64,000 bases of DNA from Polaribacter sp. L3A8 (GTDB lineage: Bacteria; Bacteroidota; Bacteroidia; Flavobacteriales; Flavobacteriaceae). The position numbers and the translations under genes were made by a program. Shown here in pieces: positions 37,181-45,821 of this stretch. The stretch lies in the NCBI RefSeq assembly GCF_009796785.1, contig NZ_CP047026.1, forward strand, positions 3,516,501-3,580,500, written 5' to 3'. Positions within the stretch are counted from its first letter, which is position 1. Each line of letters opens with the position of its first letter. The notes beneath the pieces are model-generated. The model searched no databases and had not been told where the DNA came from. It saw nothing but the letters and a program-made list of their open reading frames with translations.

Positions 37181-37192
37181 TATGCATGCATA
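37181..37192. promoter_or_regulatory. Operator candidate 2 for the MarR-family regulator
   Basis: TATGCATGCATA, a perfect 12-bp palindrome, 29 bp from candidate 1 start to start, with the same flanks (GTTATGCATGCATAGTAAAA). Confidence 0.6.
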
Positions 37193-37320
37193 GTAAAATT
37201 TAACAAAAAATATAGACGCTTTTTTAAAACGTATTGATGCTTTATAATAGTTTTTTCCAATATTTATTGGGGTTAAAGGAATATTTTAACCTTTAGATTC
37301 TTAAATTAAATAAAACCTTT

Positions 37321-38280
37321 TAGAGGTCAGTATTTAAATTCATATCTTTAAAAACAACAAATACAGTAATATTATGAATATATTTAAAGGACAAAACCTT
37401 CTAGAGTTTGCTGATCGGTTTAAAACGGATGAAGATTGCAAGAAATACTTGGCAGATATTAAGTGGAAAGATGGATTTCAATGTGTTAAATGTGGTCATA
37501 AAAAGGCTCAAATAAGAAAAGATTTTTCACGGACATGTAATATTTGCTCTCATCAAGAATCATCTACATCAAACACACTTTTTCATAAAGTAAAGTTTGG
37601 TGTTAGAAAAGCTTTCTTTATTGTTTTTGAAATGAGTACGAGTACTAAAAGCCTTTCTGCTAGTTATGTTGCAGTTCGTTTTAGTGTAACAGAAAAGACT
37701 GCACGTTTATTTATGCTCAAAATTAGAGAAGCTATGGAAAGTAGTGGAAATAGTCCTATGACCGGTATTGTTCATGTGGATGAATTTGTTTTGGGTGGAC
37801 GAGAAAAAGATAAAGTAGGAAGAAGTTATAATGCTAAGAAAAAGAAAGCTATAACTGCTGTTGAACTAACTCAAGATGGAAAAGTTAAAAGAATGTATGC
37901 CATGAGAATCGAAGATTTTTCAGCTAGTTCTTTGCAATATATTTTTGTGAATCATATCAGTCTAGAAGCTAAAGTGATAACCGACAAATGGAGAGGTTAC
38001 AGACCTATTGCGAAAGCTTATAATATTACTCAAATAGAAAGTAATGGAGGTATGAATTTTAAAGCACTTCATACAATGATTCATCAGGTGAAATCTTGGA
38101 TAAGAACAACGTATTCTTGGGTAAGTGACTTTAATCTAAATAGATATTTTAATGAATTTTGTTTTAGAATTAATCGATCACAAAGTAAAGCAACAATATT
38201 CAATAACTTAATAACAAAAATGGTTCAAAAGGATAAAGTAGAGCAGCACAAAATTATATGTAACTAACTACTGACCTCTA
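37321..38280 (+). mobile_element. Intact IS1595-family insertion sequence with 8-bp target duplication
   Basis: A 960-bp element. Ends TAGAGGTCAGTATTTAAATT and, as reverse complement on the right, TAGAGGTCAGTAGTTAGTTA (first 12 identical). The 8-bp AAACCTTT lies directly before (37313-37320) and after (38281-38288), the duplication size known for IS1595. It landed in an A/T-rich palindromic stretch between marR and the ABC exporter genes. One intact transposase is inside. Clean ends suggest a recent insertion. Confidence 0.92.
37374..38267 (+). CDS. IS1595-family transposase
   Basis: A 297-residue transposase with an N-terminal zinc ribbon (C37/C40 and C55/C58 in CVKCGHKKAQ and CNICSH) and an ISXO2-type DDE domain: GIVHVDEFVLGGREK (first D), VITDKWRGYRPI (second D), and NGGMNFKALHTMIHQVKSWI with FNEFCFRIN later. 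Length and order are normal for the family and there is no frameshift, so it may be active. The stop is 13 bp inside the right inverted repeat. Confidence 0.92.
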   Translation: MNIFKGQNLLEFADRFKTDEDCKKYLADIKWKDGFQCVKCGHKKAQIRKDFSRTCNICSHQESSTSNTLFHKVKFGVRKAFFIVFEMSTSTKSLSASYVAVRFSVTEKTARLFMLKIREAMESSGNSPMTGIVHVDEFVLGGREKDKVGRSYNAKKKKAITAVELTQDGKVKRMYAMRIEDFSASSLQYIFVNHISLEAKVITDKWRGYRPIAKAYNITQIESNGGMNFKALHTMIHQVKSWIRTTYSWVSDFNLNRYFNEFCFRINRSQSKATIFNNLITKMVQKDKVEQHKIICN

Positions 38281-38359
38281 AAACCTTTTTTTTAAAGGAG
38301 GATCTTTAGATAAAAACGAAAAGTGATTCTTTTAATTTAAATTGTAACGTTTTACTCTC

Positions 38360-38394
38360 TTTGAATACTAATATTATTAAAATATGTAAGTTTG
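38360..38394 (+). promoter_or_regulatory. Promoter of the ABC exporter operon
   Basis: TTTG at 38360-38363 and TAAGTTTG at 38387-38394, 23 bp apart, at the long end of the usual range. The ATG is 40 bp downstream. The IS1595 element ends 79 bp before it, so the promoter seems intact. Confidence 0.45.
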
Positions 38395-38433
38395 TAGTTA
38401 CTGAGAACTTTTCAGAAAAATTTTAAAGAGGCA

Positions 38434-39363
38434 ATGAAGAATTTATTAGAAGTAAATAATGTTGTAAAAAATTATGGAGATTTTAGAGCATTAAATGATG
38501 TTTCATTGCACATTCCTAAAGGATGTGTTTTTGGTTTATTAGGGCCAAATGGAGCAGGTAAAACATCCTTAATTAGAATTATCAATCAAATAACAATGCC
38601 AGATAGTGGTACTATCATTTTAGACGGAGAACCATTGGCACCGCATCATACAGCACAAATTGGGTATTTACCAGAAGAGCGTGGTTTGTATAAATCGATG
38701 AAAGTAGGGGAGCAAGCATTGTATTTAGCACAATTAAAAGGTTTGAGTAAAGCCGAAGCAAAAAAACGGTTAAAATATTGGTTTGATAAGTTTGATATTT
38801 CTGCTTGGTGGAACAAGAAAATTGAGGAGCTTTCTAAAGGAATGGCACAAAAAGTACAGTTTATTGTTACGGTGATGCACAACCCTAAATTATTAATTTT
38901 TGATGAACCTTTTTCTGGGTTCGACCCAATTAATGCTCAATTAATTGCAAAAGAAATTTTACAACTTCGTGATGAAGGCGCAACGATTATTTTCTCGACT
39001 CACAGAATGGAATCGGTAGAAGAAATGTGCGATGAAATCGCTTTAATAGATAAATCGAACAAAATTTTAGATGGAAAGTTAGATGATATCAAACGTCAGT
39101 TTAGAACACATACTTTTCAAGTAGGGCTGCAAACGAGTAATCCTAAAGAAGTAGAAGCAAAATTAAAAGAGAGCTTTGAGGTATCGCCATCAAACTTTAA
39201 ATTATTGAATGATAGTTTAACGTTGAATGTAAAATTAACAGCAGGAAATTCATCTAACGATTTACTATCTTTTTTAACAAGTAGAGGAGAAGTGCAGCAT
39301 TTTGTAGAGTTAATACCAAGTGCAAACGATATTTTTATTCAGGCAATAAATAAAAACAGTTAA
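38434..39363 (+). CDS. ABC transporter ATP-binding protein (NatA-like)
   Basis: A 309-residue ATPase: Walker A GPNGAGKT at ~36-43, signature LSKGMAQK, Walker B LLIFDEP, and an H-loop in STHRMESVEE. A ~90-residue C-terminal extension, seen in the NatA/DrrA type, follows. It powers export by the ABC-2 permease that starts 4 bp downstream. In Bacillus the NatAB pair exports sodium; here the substrate is not known. It is the first gene of an operon with the permease, an MscS channel and a sigma-54 activator. Confidence 0.92.
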   Translation: MKNLLEVNNVVKNYGDFRALNDVSLHIPKGCVFGLLGPNGAGKTSLIRIINQITMPDSGTIILDGEPLAPHHTAQIGYLPEERGLYKSMKVGEQALYLAQLKGLSKAEAKKRLKYWFDKFDISAWWNKKIEELSKGMAQKVQFIVTVMHNPKLLIFDEPFSGFDPINAQLIAKEILQLRDEGATIIFSTHRMESVEEMCDEIALIDKSNKILDGKLDDIKRQFRTHTFQVGLQTSNPKEVEAKLKESFEVSPSNFKLLNDSLTLNVKLTAGNSSNDLLSFLTSRGEVQHFVELIPSANDIFIQAINKNS

Positions 39364-39367
39364 GAAA

Positions 39368-40693
39368 ATGAGCAAGTTAAAACTAATAATACAAAGAGAG
39401 TTTATTGCAAAAGTTCGTAACAAATCTTTTATAATGATGACTTTTTTAAGTCCATTATTAATGCTTGGTATGGGAGCCTTAGTTTATTTTCTGATGAAAA
39501 AAAATGACGAAAAGGTAAAGGAAATTGTCTATGTAGATAATTCTAAAATGTTTTCTAAAGACGATTTTAAAGACACAGAAACCATCCATTATTTAGATTA
39601 TACTGCATTAGGAGTTGATGAAACAAAGAAGAAGGTAGAAGAAGGTAATTATTATGGCGCGCTAATTATACCTAAACAAGACAGTTTAGAATTGTTAGCA
39701 AAATCCATTGAGTTTTATTCTACAGATTCTCCAGGCATGTCTGTTATAGGATCTTTAGAAAATAAAATAGAAACAAAGATTAGAAATGAAAAACTAAATG
39801 ACTTTGGTATTGATTTAGAGAAAATAAAAGCATCTAAAATTAATACAGATATAAAAATGTTTAATTTTTCTGGAGAAGAATCCTCAAAATTAATAAACGG
39901 GTTAAAAATAGGTATTGGAGCCGTTGCTGGTTATTTATTAATGATGTTTGTTATTATTTATGGTAACTCTGTAATGCGTAGTGTTATTGAAGAGAAAACA
40001 AGTAGAATTATAGAAATTATTGTATCGTCTGTAAAACCTTTTCAGTTAATGTTAGGTAAAATTATAGGGAACGCTTCTGCAGGTTTGTTACAGTTCTTTA
40101 TTTGGGGAATTATACTGTTTGTAATTACAACGGTTGCTTCATCTGTTTTTGGAGTAGATGTGGTAGAAATGCAAACAGCAAGAGTGCCTGCAGAACAAAT
40201 GGAAGCTGTAAAAGCAGCAACCGGAGGCAGAGAAATGCAAATGATTATGCAAGAAGTTTTAAGACTACCTATTTTAAAAATGTTTGTGTTGTTTATTTTT
40301 TACTTCTTAGGTGGGTTTATGTTGTATAGTTCTCTGTTTGCCGCAGTTGGTGCAGCGGTAGATAATGAAACAGATACACAACAATTTATGTTACCAATTA
40401 TGTTGCCTTTAATGTTAGGAATTTATGTTGGTTTTGCAACGGTTATGAACGATCCTCATGGATCTATAGCAATATTGTTTTCTTACATTCCGTTTACAAG
40501 TCCTATTGTGATGCTAATGAGAGTTCCATTTGGAGTTTCTTGGTATGAGTTGGCAATTTCTATGGCATTATTATTGGTTACCTTTGTATTTATGGTTTGG
40601 TTAGCAGCAAAAATATATAGAGTAGGTATTTTAATGTATGGTAAAAAACCAACTTATAAAGACTTGTATAAGTGGTTAAAGTATAAAGGCTAA
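39368..40693 (+). CDS. ABC-2 type permease (NatB-like)
   Basis: A 441-residue membrane protein of the NatB/ABC-2 type: an N-terminal helix (SFIMMTFLSPLLMLGMGALVYF), a large periplasmic domain (~50-170), then five or so C-terminal helices including IGAVAGYLLMMFVIIYGNSV and FVLFIFYFLGGFMLYS. It contains EEKTSRIIEIIVSSVKPFQLM, the usual cytoplasmic coupling block, next to LGKIIG. It forms the channel for the ATPase just upstream. It is followed 5 bp later by the MscS-family gene. Confidence 0.9.
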   Translation: MSKLKLIIQREFIAKVRNKSFIMMTFLSPLLMLGMGALVYFLMKKNDEKVKEIVYVDNSKMFSKDDFKDTETIHYLDYTALGVDETKKKVEEGNYYGALIIPKQDSLELLAKSIEFYSTDSPGMSVIGSLENKIETKIRNEKLNDFGIDLEKIKASKINTDIKMFNFSGEESSKLINGLKIGIGAVAGYLLMMFVIIYGNSVMRSVIEEKTSRIIEIIVSSVKPFQLMLGKIIGNASAGLLQFFIWGIILFVITTVASSVFGVDVVEMQTARVPAEQMEAVKAATGGREMQMIMQEVLRLPILKMFVLFIFYFLGGFMLYSSLFAAVGAAVDNETDTQQFMLPIMLPLMLGIYVGFATVMNDPHGSIAILFSYIPFTSPIVMLMRVPFGVSWYELAISMALLLVTFVFMVWLAAKIYRVGILMYGKKPTYKDLYKWLKYKG

Positions 40694-40698
40694 TTTTT

Positions 40699-41520
40699 AT
40701 GGAAAAGCTAAAAGAATTTCTTAATTATTCGTTTAATTTAACAGACGGTATTCATCTTAATGTAAAAACAATTTTGGTTGTAACCATTGTTTTTGTTTTA
40801 ACAAGTTTATGTATAAATTTGATAAGAAAGTTTGTTAATAAAAGTTTAAATGAAGAAGATAAAGGGAAGTTTAAAGCTGTTTTTTCATTTGTAAAATATG
40901 TAATCTACACTGTTGTTTTAGTAATAGCCTTAGAGTCTTCTGGTATTAAAGTTGGGGTGTTATTAGCGGGTTCTGCTGCATTGTTAGTAGGTATTGGTTT
41001 AGGGTTACAAACTTTATTTCAAGATATTGTATCTGGGATATTTATTATTCTCGATAAATCTTTACATGTTAATGATATTATAGAAATTGATGAGAAAGTT
41101 GGTAAAGTTGCAGAAATAAGATTAAGAACAACAAGAGCAATTACCATAGATGATAAAGTACTTATTATTCCGAATCATAAATTTTTAACCACAAGTTTAT
41201 TTAATTGGACCCAAAATGGGTCTCAAACAACAGAAAGTGTTGCCATTGGTGTTGCTTATGGTTCGGATGTAGCATTGGTTAAAACGCTTTTAATTGATGT
41301 TGCAAAAGCGCATCCAAGAGTTTTAACATTAAAAGAACCAAGAGTTTTGTTTGATGATTTTGGAGACAGTGCTTTACAATTTAAGTTGCTTTTTGTAATC
41401 AATAATAGTTTCGAACACTTAATCATAAAGAGCGATTTACGTTTTGCAATTGATCAAAAATTTAGAGAAAATAATATTTCAATTCCATTTCCACAAAGAG
41501 ATGTACACCTTATAAAATAA
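40699..41520 (+). CDS. Small mechanosensitive channel (MscS family)
   Basis: A 273-residue channel. Three transmembrane helices lead to the pore-lining helix with Gly/Ala packing (GVLLAGSAALLVGIGLGLQTLFQDIVSGIFII), then the beta domain (GKVAEIRLRTTRAITIDDKVLIIPNHKFL) and the alpha/beta vestibule. It opens under membrane tension to release solutes on osmotic downshift. It lies in the ABC exporter operon, 5 bp after the permease and 7 bp before the response regulator. Confidence 0.92.
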   Translation: MEKLKEFLNYSFNLTDGIHLNVKTILVVTIVFVLTSLCINLIRKFVNKSLNEEDKGKFKAVFSFVKYVIYTVVLVIALESSGIKVGVLLAGSAALLVGIGLGLQTLFQDIVSGIFIILDKSLHVNDIIEIDEKVGKVAEIRLRTTRAITIDDKVLIIPNHKFLTTSLFNWTQNGSQTTESVAIGVAYGSDVALVKTLLIDVAKAHPRVLTLKEPRVLFDDFGDSALQFKLLFVINNSFEHLIIKSDLRFAIDQKFRENNISIPFPQRDVHLIK

Positions 41521-41527
41521 GAAAAAG

Positions 41528-42691
41528 ATGCCAAAAATATTAATAATAGAAGATGAAGCTGCTATTAGAAGAGTTTTAACAAAAATAATATCAGAAGAAA
41601 ATGAAACGTATCATGTAGAAGAGGCAGAAGACGGATTATTAGGAATTGAAATGATTAAAAATAATGAGTACGATTTGGTTTTATGTGATATTAAAATGCC
41701 AAAAATGGACGGTGTTGAGGTGTTAGAAAAGGCGAAAAAAATAAAACCAGAAATACCAATTGTTATGATTTCTGGTCATGGAGATTTAGATACAGCGGTA
41801 AACACAATGCGCTTAGGAGCTTTCGATTATATTTCTAAACCACCAGATTTAAATAGACTTTTAAATACAGTAAGAAATGCTTTGGATACAAAAGTGTTGA
41901 TTGTAGAGAATAAAAGGCTAAAGAAAAAAGTGAGCAAGAACTATGAAATGATTGGTGAAAGCGAAGCTATTTCTCATATAAAAGACATCATTGAAAAAGT
42001 AGCAGCTACAGATGCCAGAGTTTTAATTACTGGACCAAACGGAACAGGAAAAGAATTGGTAGCGCATTGGTTACATGAAAAATCGGACAGAGTAAAAGCA
42101 CCAATGATTGAAGTAAATTGTGCTGCAATTCCATCAGAATTAATAGAAAGTGAATTGTTTGGACACGTAAAAGGTTCTTTTACGGGGGCAAATAAAGATA
42201 GAGCAGGTAAGTTTGAAGCTGCAAATGGTGGGACTATTTTTTTGGATGAAATAGGAGATATGAGTCTGTCTGCGCAAGCAAAAGTATTACGAGCTTTGCA
42301 AGAAAATAAAATTCAACGTGTAGGGTCTGATAGGGATATTAAAGTAAATGTTAGAATTGTTGCAGCAACCAATAAAGATTTAAAAAAAGAAATAGCAGAA
42401 GGTCGTTTTAGAGAAGATTTGTATCATAGATTAGCGGTTATTTTAATTCAAGTTCCTTCTTTAAATGATAGAAGAGGAGATATTCCTTTATTAGTAGATT
42501 TTTTTACAGATAAAATTTCTGTAGAACAAGGAACTCCAAAAAAAGGATTTTCTTCTGCAGCAATTAAGTTGTTGCAAGAATATGATTGGACAGGTAATAT
42601 ACGTGAATTAAGAAATGTGGTAGAACGTTTAATTATTCTTGGCGAGAAAGAAGTTTCTGCAAACGATATTAAACTCTTTGCTTCAAAATAA
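41528..42691 (+). CDS. Sigma-54-dependent response regulator without DNA-binding domain
   Basis: A 387-residue NtrC-type protein. The receiver domain has D54 in LVLCDIKMP and K104 in ISKPP. The AAA+ domain has Walker A GPNGTGKE (169-176), loop 1 GSFTGA (216-221, usually GAFTGA), Walker B GGTIFLDE (234-241) and the arginine region FREDLYHR. The chain stops at ANDIKLFASK, right after the AAA+ lid, with no Fis-type HTH. It should activate sigma-54 RNA polymerase when phosphorylated, but from solution or through a partner. No histidine kinase is adjacent. Confidence 0.9.
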   Translation: MPKILIIEDEAAIRRVLTKIISEENETYHVEEAEDGLLGIEMIKNNEYDLVLCDIKMPKMDGVEVLEKAKKIKPEIPIVMISGHGDLDTAVNTMRLGAFDYISKPPDLNRLLNTVRNALDTKVLIVENKRLKKKVSKNYEMIGESEAISHIKDIIEKVAATDARVLITGPNGTGKELVAHWLHEKSDRVKAPMIEVNCAAIPSELIESELFGHVKGSFTGANKDRAGKFEAANGGTIFLDEIGDMSLSAQAKVLRALQENKIQRVGSDRDIKVNVRIVAATNKDLKKEIAEGRFREDLYHRLAVILIQVPSLNDRRGDIPLLVDFFTDKISVEQGTPKKGFSSAAIKLLQEYDWTGNIRELRNVVERLIILGEKEVSANDIKLFASK

Positions 42692-42787
42692 GGTAAAACT
42701 ATTGTTAATTCAATTAGTTATAAGTAAAATTTATAGTAATATAAAAAGTTATCATTAAAAAGGTAGCTTTTTTTTTGCTTTACTTTC

Positions 42788-42795
42788 TACCTTTG
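42788..42795 (+). promoter_or_regulatory. Promoter -7 element of the peroxiredoxin operon
   Basis: TACCTTTG followed by CAGC, 44 bp before the ATG. It lies in the right arm of AAAGGTAG / CTACCTTT (42758-42795), which may be an operator or hairpin. The -33 element is poor (TTTT-rich), as for a regulated promoter. Confidence 0.45.
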
Positions 42796-42839
42796 CAGCT
42801 GTAAAAAGAACATATTAATAATTATAAAATTTATATAGA

Positions 42840-43481
42840 ATGGCAACAATAGTTGGTAAAAAATTTCCAGATTTAAATGTAGACGCAATGAATGAAATGG
42901 GAGATACGTTTAAATTAAACGTATTGGAAGAAGCAGTTAATAACAAGAAGAAAGTGTTATTATTCTGGTACCCAAAAGATTTTACATTTGTTTGTCCTAC
43001 AGAGTTACACGCTTTTCAGGCAGCTATCGCAGAATTTGAAAAAAGAAATACAATTGTAATTGGTGCTTCTTGTGATACTCCAGAAGTGCATTTTGCATGG
43101 TTAAGTACTTCTAAAGACAATGGTGGAATTGAAGGTGTTACTTACCCAATTTTAGCAGACAGTAACAGAAACTTATCTTCTATCTTAGGTATTTTAGATA
43201 TTACTAATGAAACTTTTGATGAAGCTTCACAAACAATTCAAGTAGAAGGAGATAACGTAACTTATAGAGCTACTTATTTAATTGATGAAGAAGGAACTGT
43301 TTTTCATGAAGGAATTAACCACATGCCAGTTGGTAGAAATGTAAATGAATTTTTACGTTTAATCGATGCGTATGCACACGTACAATCTCACGGAGAAGTG
43401 TGTCCTGCAAACTGGGAAGAAGGTAAAGAAGCAATGGCTCCTAATGCAAAAGGAACTGCAGCATATTTAGCATCTAACTAA
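42840..43481 (+). CDS. Peroxiredoxin, typical 2-Cys (AhpC/Prx1 type)
   Basis: A 213-residue peroxidase: peroxidatic C52 in FTFVCPTE and resolving C188 in GEVCPANWEEG, with R136-type context GASCDTPEVHFAWL. It reduces hydrogen peroxide and alkyl peroxides, forming an intersubunit disulfide that thioredoxin then reduces. A thioredoxin-family gene follows 78 bp downstream, then a small gene, so the operon couples the peroxidase with a reductant. The C-terminus is longer than in E. coli AhpC. Confidence 0.94.
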   Translation: MATIVGKKFPDLNVDAMNEMGDTFKLNVLEEAVNNKKKVLLFWYPKDFTFVCPTELHAFQAAIAEFEKRNTIVIGASCDTPEVHFAWLSTSKDNGGIEGVTYPILADSNRNLSSILGILDITNETFDEASQTIQVEGDNVTYRATYLIDEEGTVFHEGINHMPVGRNVNEFLRLIDAYAHVQSHGEVCPANWEEGKEAMAPNAKGTAAYLASN

Positions 43482-43559
43482 TAAAAATGATTAATAAAGG
43501 GTTCGTGTGTATATCTGAAGATAAATTCGCGTACTGCTTTATTTAAAATATTTAATATT

Positions 43560-43868
43560 ATGGTACAAGAATTAACAGAAGATAATTTACAAACAATTGT
43601 AACTGGAAATGATAAAGTAATTGTACAATATTCTGCTACTTGGTGTGGAAATTGTAGAATTATGAAGCCTAAATTTAAAAAATTAGCTTCAGAAATGGAT
43701 AATATAAAATTTGTAATTGTTGATGCAGAAAAATTTCCTGAAAGTAGAAAATTAGCAGATGTAAGTAATTTACCAACTTTTGCTATTTTTGTAGATGGAG
43801 AAAAGAAAAATCAAACACAAACCAATAAATTTGATGTATTGAAGGAATTGGTAAATGAAATTGCTTAA
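43560..43868 (+). CDS. Thioredoxin-family protein (WCGNC)
   Basis: A 102-residue thioredoxin fold with active site WCGNC (C29/C32) in place of WCGPC, and cis-proline in SNLPTFAIF. The changed middle residue shifts the redox potential in related proteins. It follows the peroxiredoxin and probably reduces it. The next small gene begins 2 bp after its stop, so they are coupled. Confidence 0.9.
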   Translation: MVQELTEDNLQTIVTGNDKVIVQYSATWCGNCRIMKPKFKKLASEMDNIKFVIVDAEKFPESRKLADVSNLPTFAIFVDGEKKNQTQTNKFDVLKELVNEIA

Positions 43869-43870
43869 TC

Positions 43871-44128
43871 ATGAAATTACCTGTAATTAAACATCTTACT
43901 AACTTTATCGAAGAAAACGATCAAGATTATCTATTAGAAACTATTGAAACCCTAGAGGCTTTAACAGAAGTTCCGTCTTTAAAAGATGAAGAATTAGATG
44001 TTATTGGCGAGTTAATTTCTAATATGTATGGTGCTCTTGAAGTTGATAAAATGATAAAAGAAGGCACACCAAAAAAAGAAGCATTAAACGCTTTTATGAA
44101 ACGCGTTTTAGGTTCTATTGATAAATAA
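43871..44128 (+). CDS. Small helical protein of the peroxiredoxin-thioredoxin operon (DUF6952-like)
   Basis: An 85-residue acidic helical protein: MKLPVIKHLTNFIEENDQDY, then ETLEALTEVPSLKDEELDVIGELI and PKKEALNAFMKRVLGSI. I recall the family as DUF6952, found downstream of a peroxiredoxin and thioredoxin in flavobacteria; the number should be checked. No cysteine, signal or membrane segment is present. Tight spacing (2 bp) to the thioredoxin gene and a terminator after it mark the operon end. The function is unknown; an accessory role in peroxide defence is inferred. Confidence 0.75.
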   Translation: MKLPVIKHLTNFIEENDQDYLLETIETLEALTEVPSLKDEELDVIGELISNMYGALEVDKMIKEGTPKKEALNAFMKRVLGSIDK

Positions 44129-44149
44129 ATAGAAACCAATATAATATAT

Positions 44150-44181
44150 AAAATCTCAAGTGTAAGCTTGAGGTTTTTTTT
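44150..44181 (+). terminator. Terminator of the peroxiredoxin operon
   Basis: CTCAAG, loop TGTAAG, CTTGAG, then GTTTTTTTT. It also lies 3 bp from the stop of the split amine oxidase gene on the other strand. Confidence 0.75.
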
Positions 44182-44183
44182 GT

Positions 44184-44800
44184 TTATTGAAATTTATTTT
44201 TTAGCTGTTCTGAAATTTCATTTCCTCTATAAATAGCACCTTCCATATAGCCTCCGTAACTAGCTGAGGTTTCAGAACCCGCTACTATAAACTTACCATT
44301 TAAAAATTCTTGTTGATAAATTGAATGTCCATTATTAAAATGTGGATTGATAAAGTGGTCATTTTCAAAATTCACTAGTTTTTCTTTATTCCATACTTTA
44401 TCTTCATAAGAAAGATAATTTATACCTTGTTCTCCAAAGAATTTAAAGAGTTGTGCTCGTATTAACTCTTCTCTAGCTTCTTTTGATTCATTTACCAAAG
44501 CACCGTTTAAAAACCCCATTAAAGCAAATTTGTTGTTTTCAAAATTAGAATGATCATACATTTCTGTAAACGGACCAACATTACTAAAACTAACACCAGA
44601 CAAACCTTGTTCTTTCCAGAAAGGAGTTTTATAAACGATGGCAAACTTTATAGAATCTTTCATCCAAGTATAGGTGTTGTTTGCAATTTTGATGAGGTTT
44701 GTATCTAATTTTGTAGAAAAAGAAACGGAATTAACTAGTAGCTGAGGTGGAATAGTAGAAACAACAATATCCGTAATAAATTCATCATTTTTAGTAGTAA
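44184..44800 (-). pseudogene. Flavin amine oxidase, C-terminal part (split by IS982-family element)
   Basis: The second half of a flavin-dependent amine oxidase: TTKNDEFITDIVVSTIPPQL at the junction, MKDSIKFAIVYKTPFWKEQG, and the FAD-binding end FIVAGSETSASYGGYMEGAI. Together with 45822-46269 and one copy of the TAGTAA duplication it makes one unbroken frame of 353 codons including the stop. An internal ATG at 44663 leaves a 159-codon frame, but that lacks the Rossmann part and could not be an oxidase. Confidence 0.88.
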
Positions 44801-45821
44801 ACGTGAGTTCGATGTAAGAAATTTTAATTAAACCTATAAAAAAAGCAGAATATTTAGTATATTAAAGTACTGAATTCTAATATATTAATAAATATCCTGC
44901 TTATGATTTCTGATAGTAAAATTATAGAAATTTTCTGTTCTTTAGATGATTTTATGAAAGAATTTAACTTAATTCTTAATAAAAACAGCATTTCTGATGG
45001 TTCAACAACTAAAAAACGTAATAGAAAGTTCAAAATGTCTGATAGTGAAGTGATGACCATACTTGTTATATTTCACCTAAAGTCTTACCGAAACCTTAAA
45101 CACTTTTACTTAAACCATATTTGTAAATACAGACAAGATCTGTTTCCAGATTGTGTTTCTTATAATAGATTTGTAGAACTTCAAAAAAAGGTTACACAAC
45201 CTTTAGCCGTTTTTATGAAAATGTATTGTTTAGGCGATTGCACAGGTATCTCTTTTATTGATTCTACTCCTTTAAAAGTATGTCACTATAAAAGAGAAAA
45301 ACAACATCAAGTATTTAAAGATATTGCCAAAAAAAGCTATGGAACTATGGGGTGGTATTTTGGATTTAAACTACATATTGTCTGCAATGACAAAGGAGAA
45401 ATTATTGATTTTATGTTCACTCCAGCCAATGTAGATGACAGATTCCCTCTCAAACAAAAGAAGTTTCACGACAAATTATTTGGAAAAATTTTTGGAGACA
45501 AAGGATATATTGGGAAAGATTTATTTGAAAGACTTTTTGTAGACGGAATTCATTTAATAACTAAAGTTCGAAAAAACATGAAAAAGAAAGCAATGGACTA
45601 TATGGATAAAGTTATCCTAAGAAAAAGAGCAATCATCGAAACAGTAAATGATGTACTAAAAAACACTTGCCAAATTGAACATTCTAGACATAGATCTTTT
45701 GATAATTTCATAACAAATATGATCTCTGGATTAATTGCATATTCTTTTTTACCTAAAAAACCTTCTATAAAAATCCCGAATATGTTACCGAATATTGCGA
45801 TTGATTAGCTCGAACTCACGT
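44801..45821 (+). mobile_element. IS982-family insertion sequence inside the amine oxidase gene
   Basis: A 1021-bp element. Ends ACGTGAGTTCGATGTAAGAA and, as reverse complement on the right, ACGTGAGTTCGAGCTAATCA (first 12 identical). TAGTAA lies directly before (44795-44800) and after (45822-45827), a 6-bp target duplication within the range seen in IS982 elements. One intact transposase gene, opposite in direction to the disrupted gene. Confidence 0.9.
44903..45808 (+). CDS. IS982-family transposase
   Basis: A 301-residue DDE transposase: GISFIDSTPLKVCHYKRE carries the first D, then YFGFKLHIVCNDKGEII, FTPANVDDRFPL with the second D, KIFGDKGYIGKDL, and the E in RKRAIIETVNDVLKNTCQIE. This order and spacing is the IS982 family. 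The frame is complete, from ATG 44903 to a stop 13 bp inside the right repeat, so the element may be mobile. Confidence 0.92.
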   Translation: MISDSKIIEIFCSLDDFMKEFNLILNKNSISDGSTTKKRNRKFKMSDSEVMTILVIFHLKSYRNLKHFYLNHICKYRQDLFPDCVSYNRFVELQKKVTQPLAVFMKMYCLGDCTGISFIDSTPLKVCHYKREKQHQVFKDIAKKSYGTMGWYFGFKLHIVCNDKGEIIDFMFTPANVDDRFPLKQKKFHDKLFGKIFGDKGYIGKDLFERLFVDGIHLITKVRKNMKKKAMDYMDKVILRKRAIIETVNDVLKNTCQIEHSRHRSFDNFITNMISGLIAYSFLPKKPSIKIPNMLPNIAID

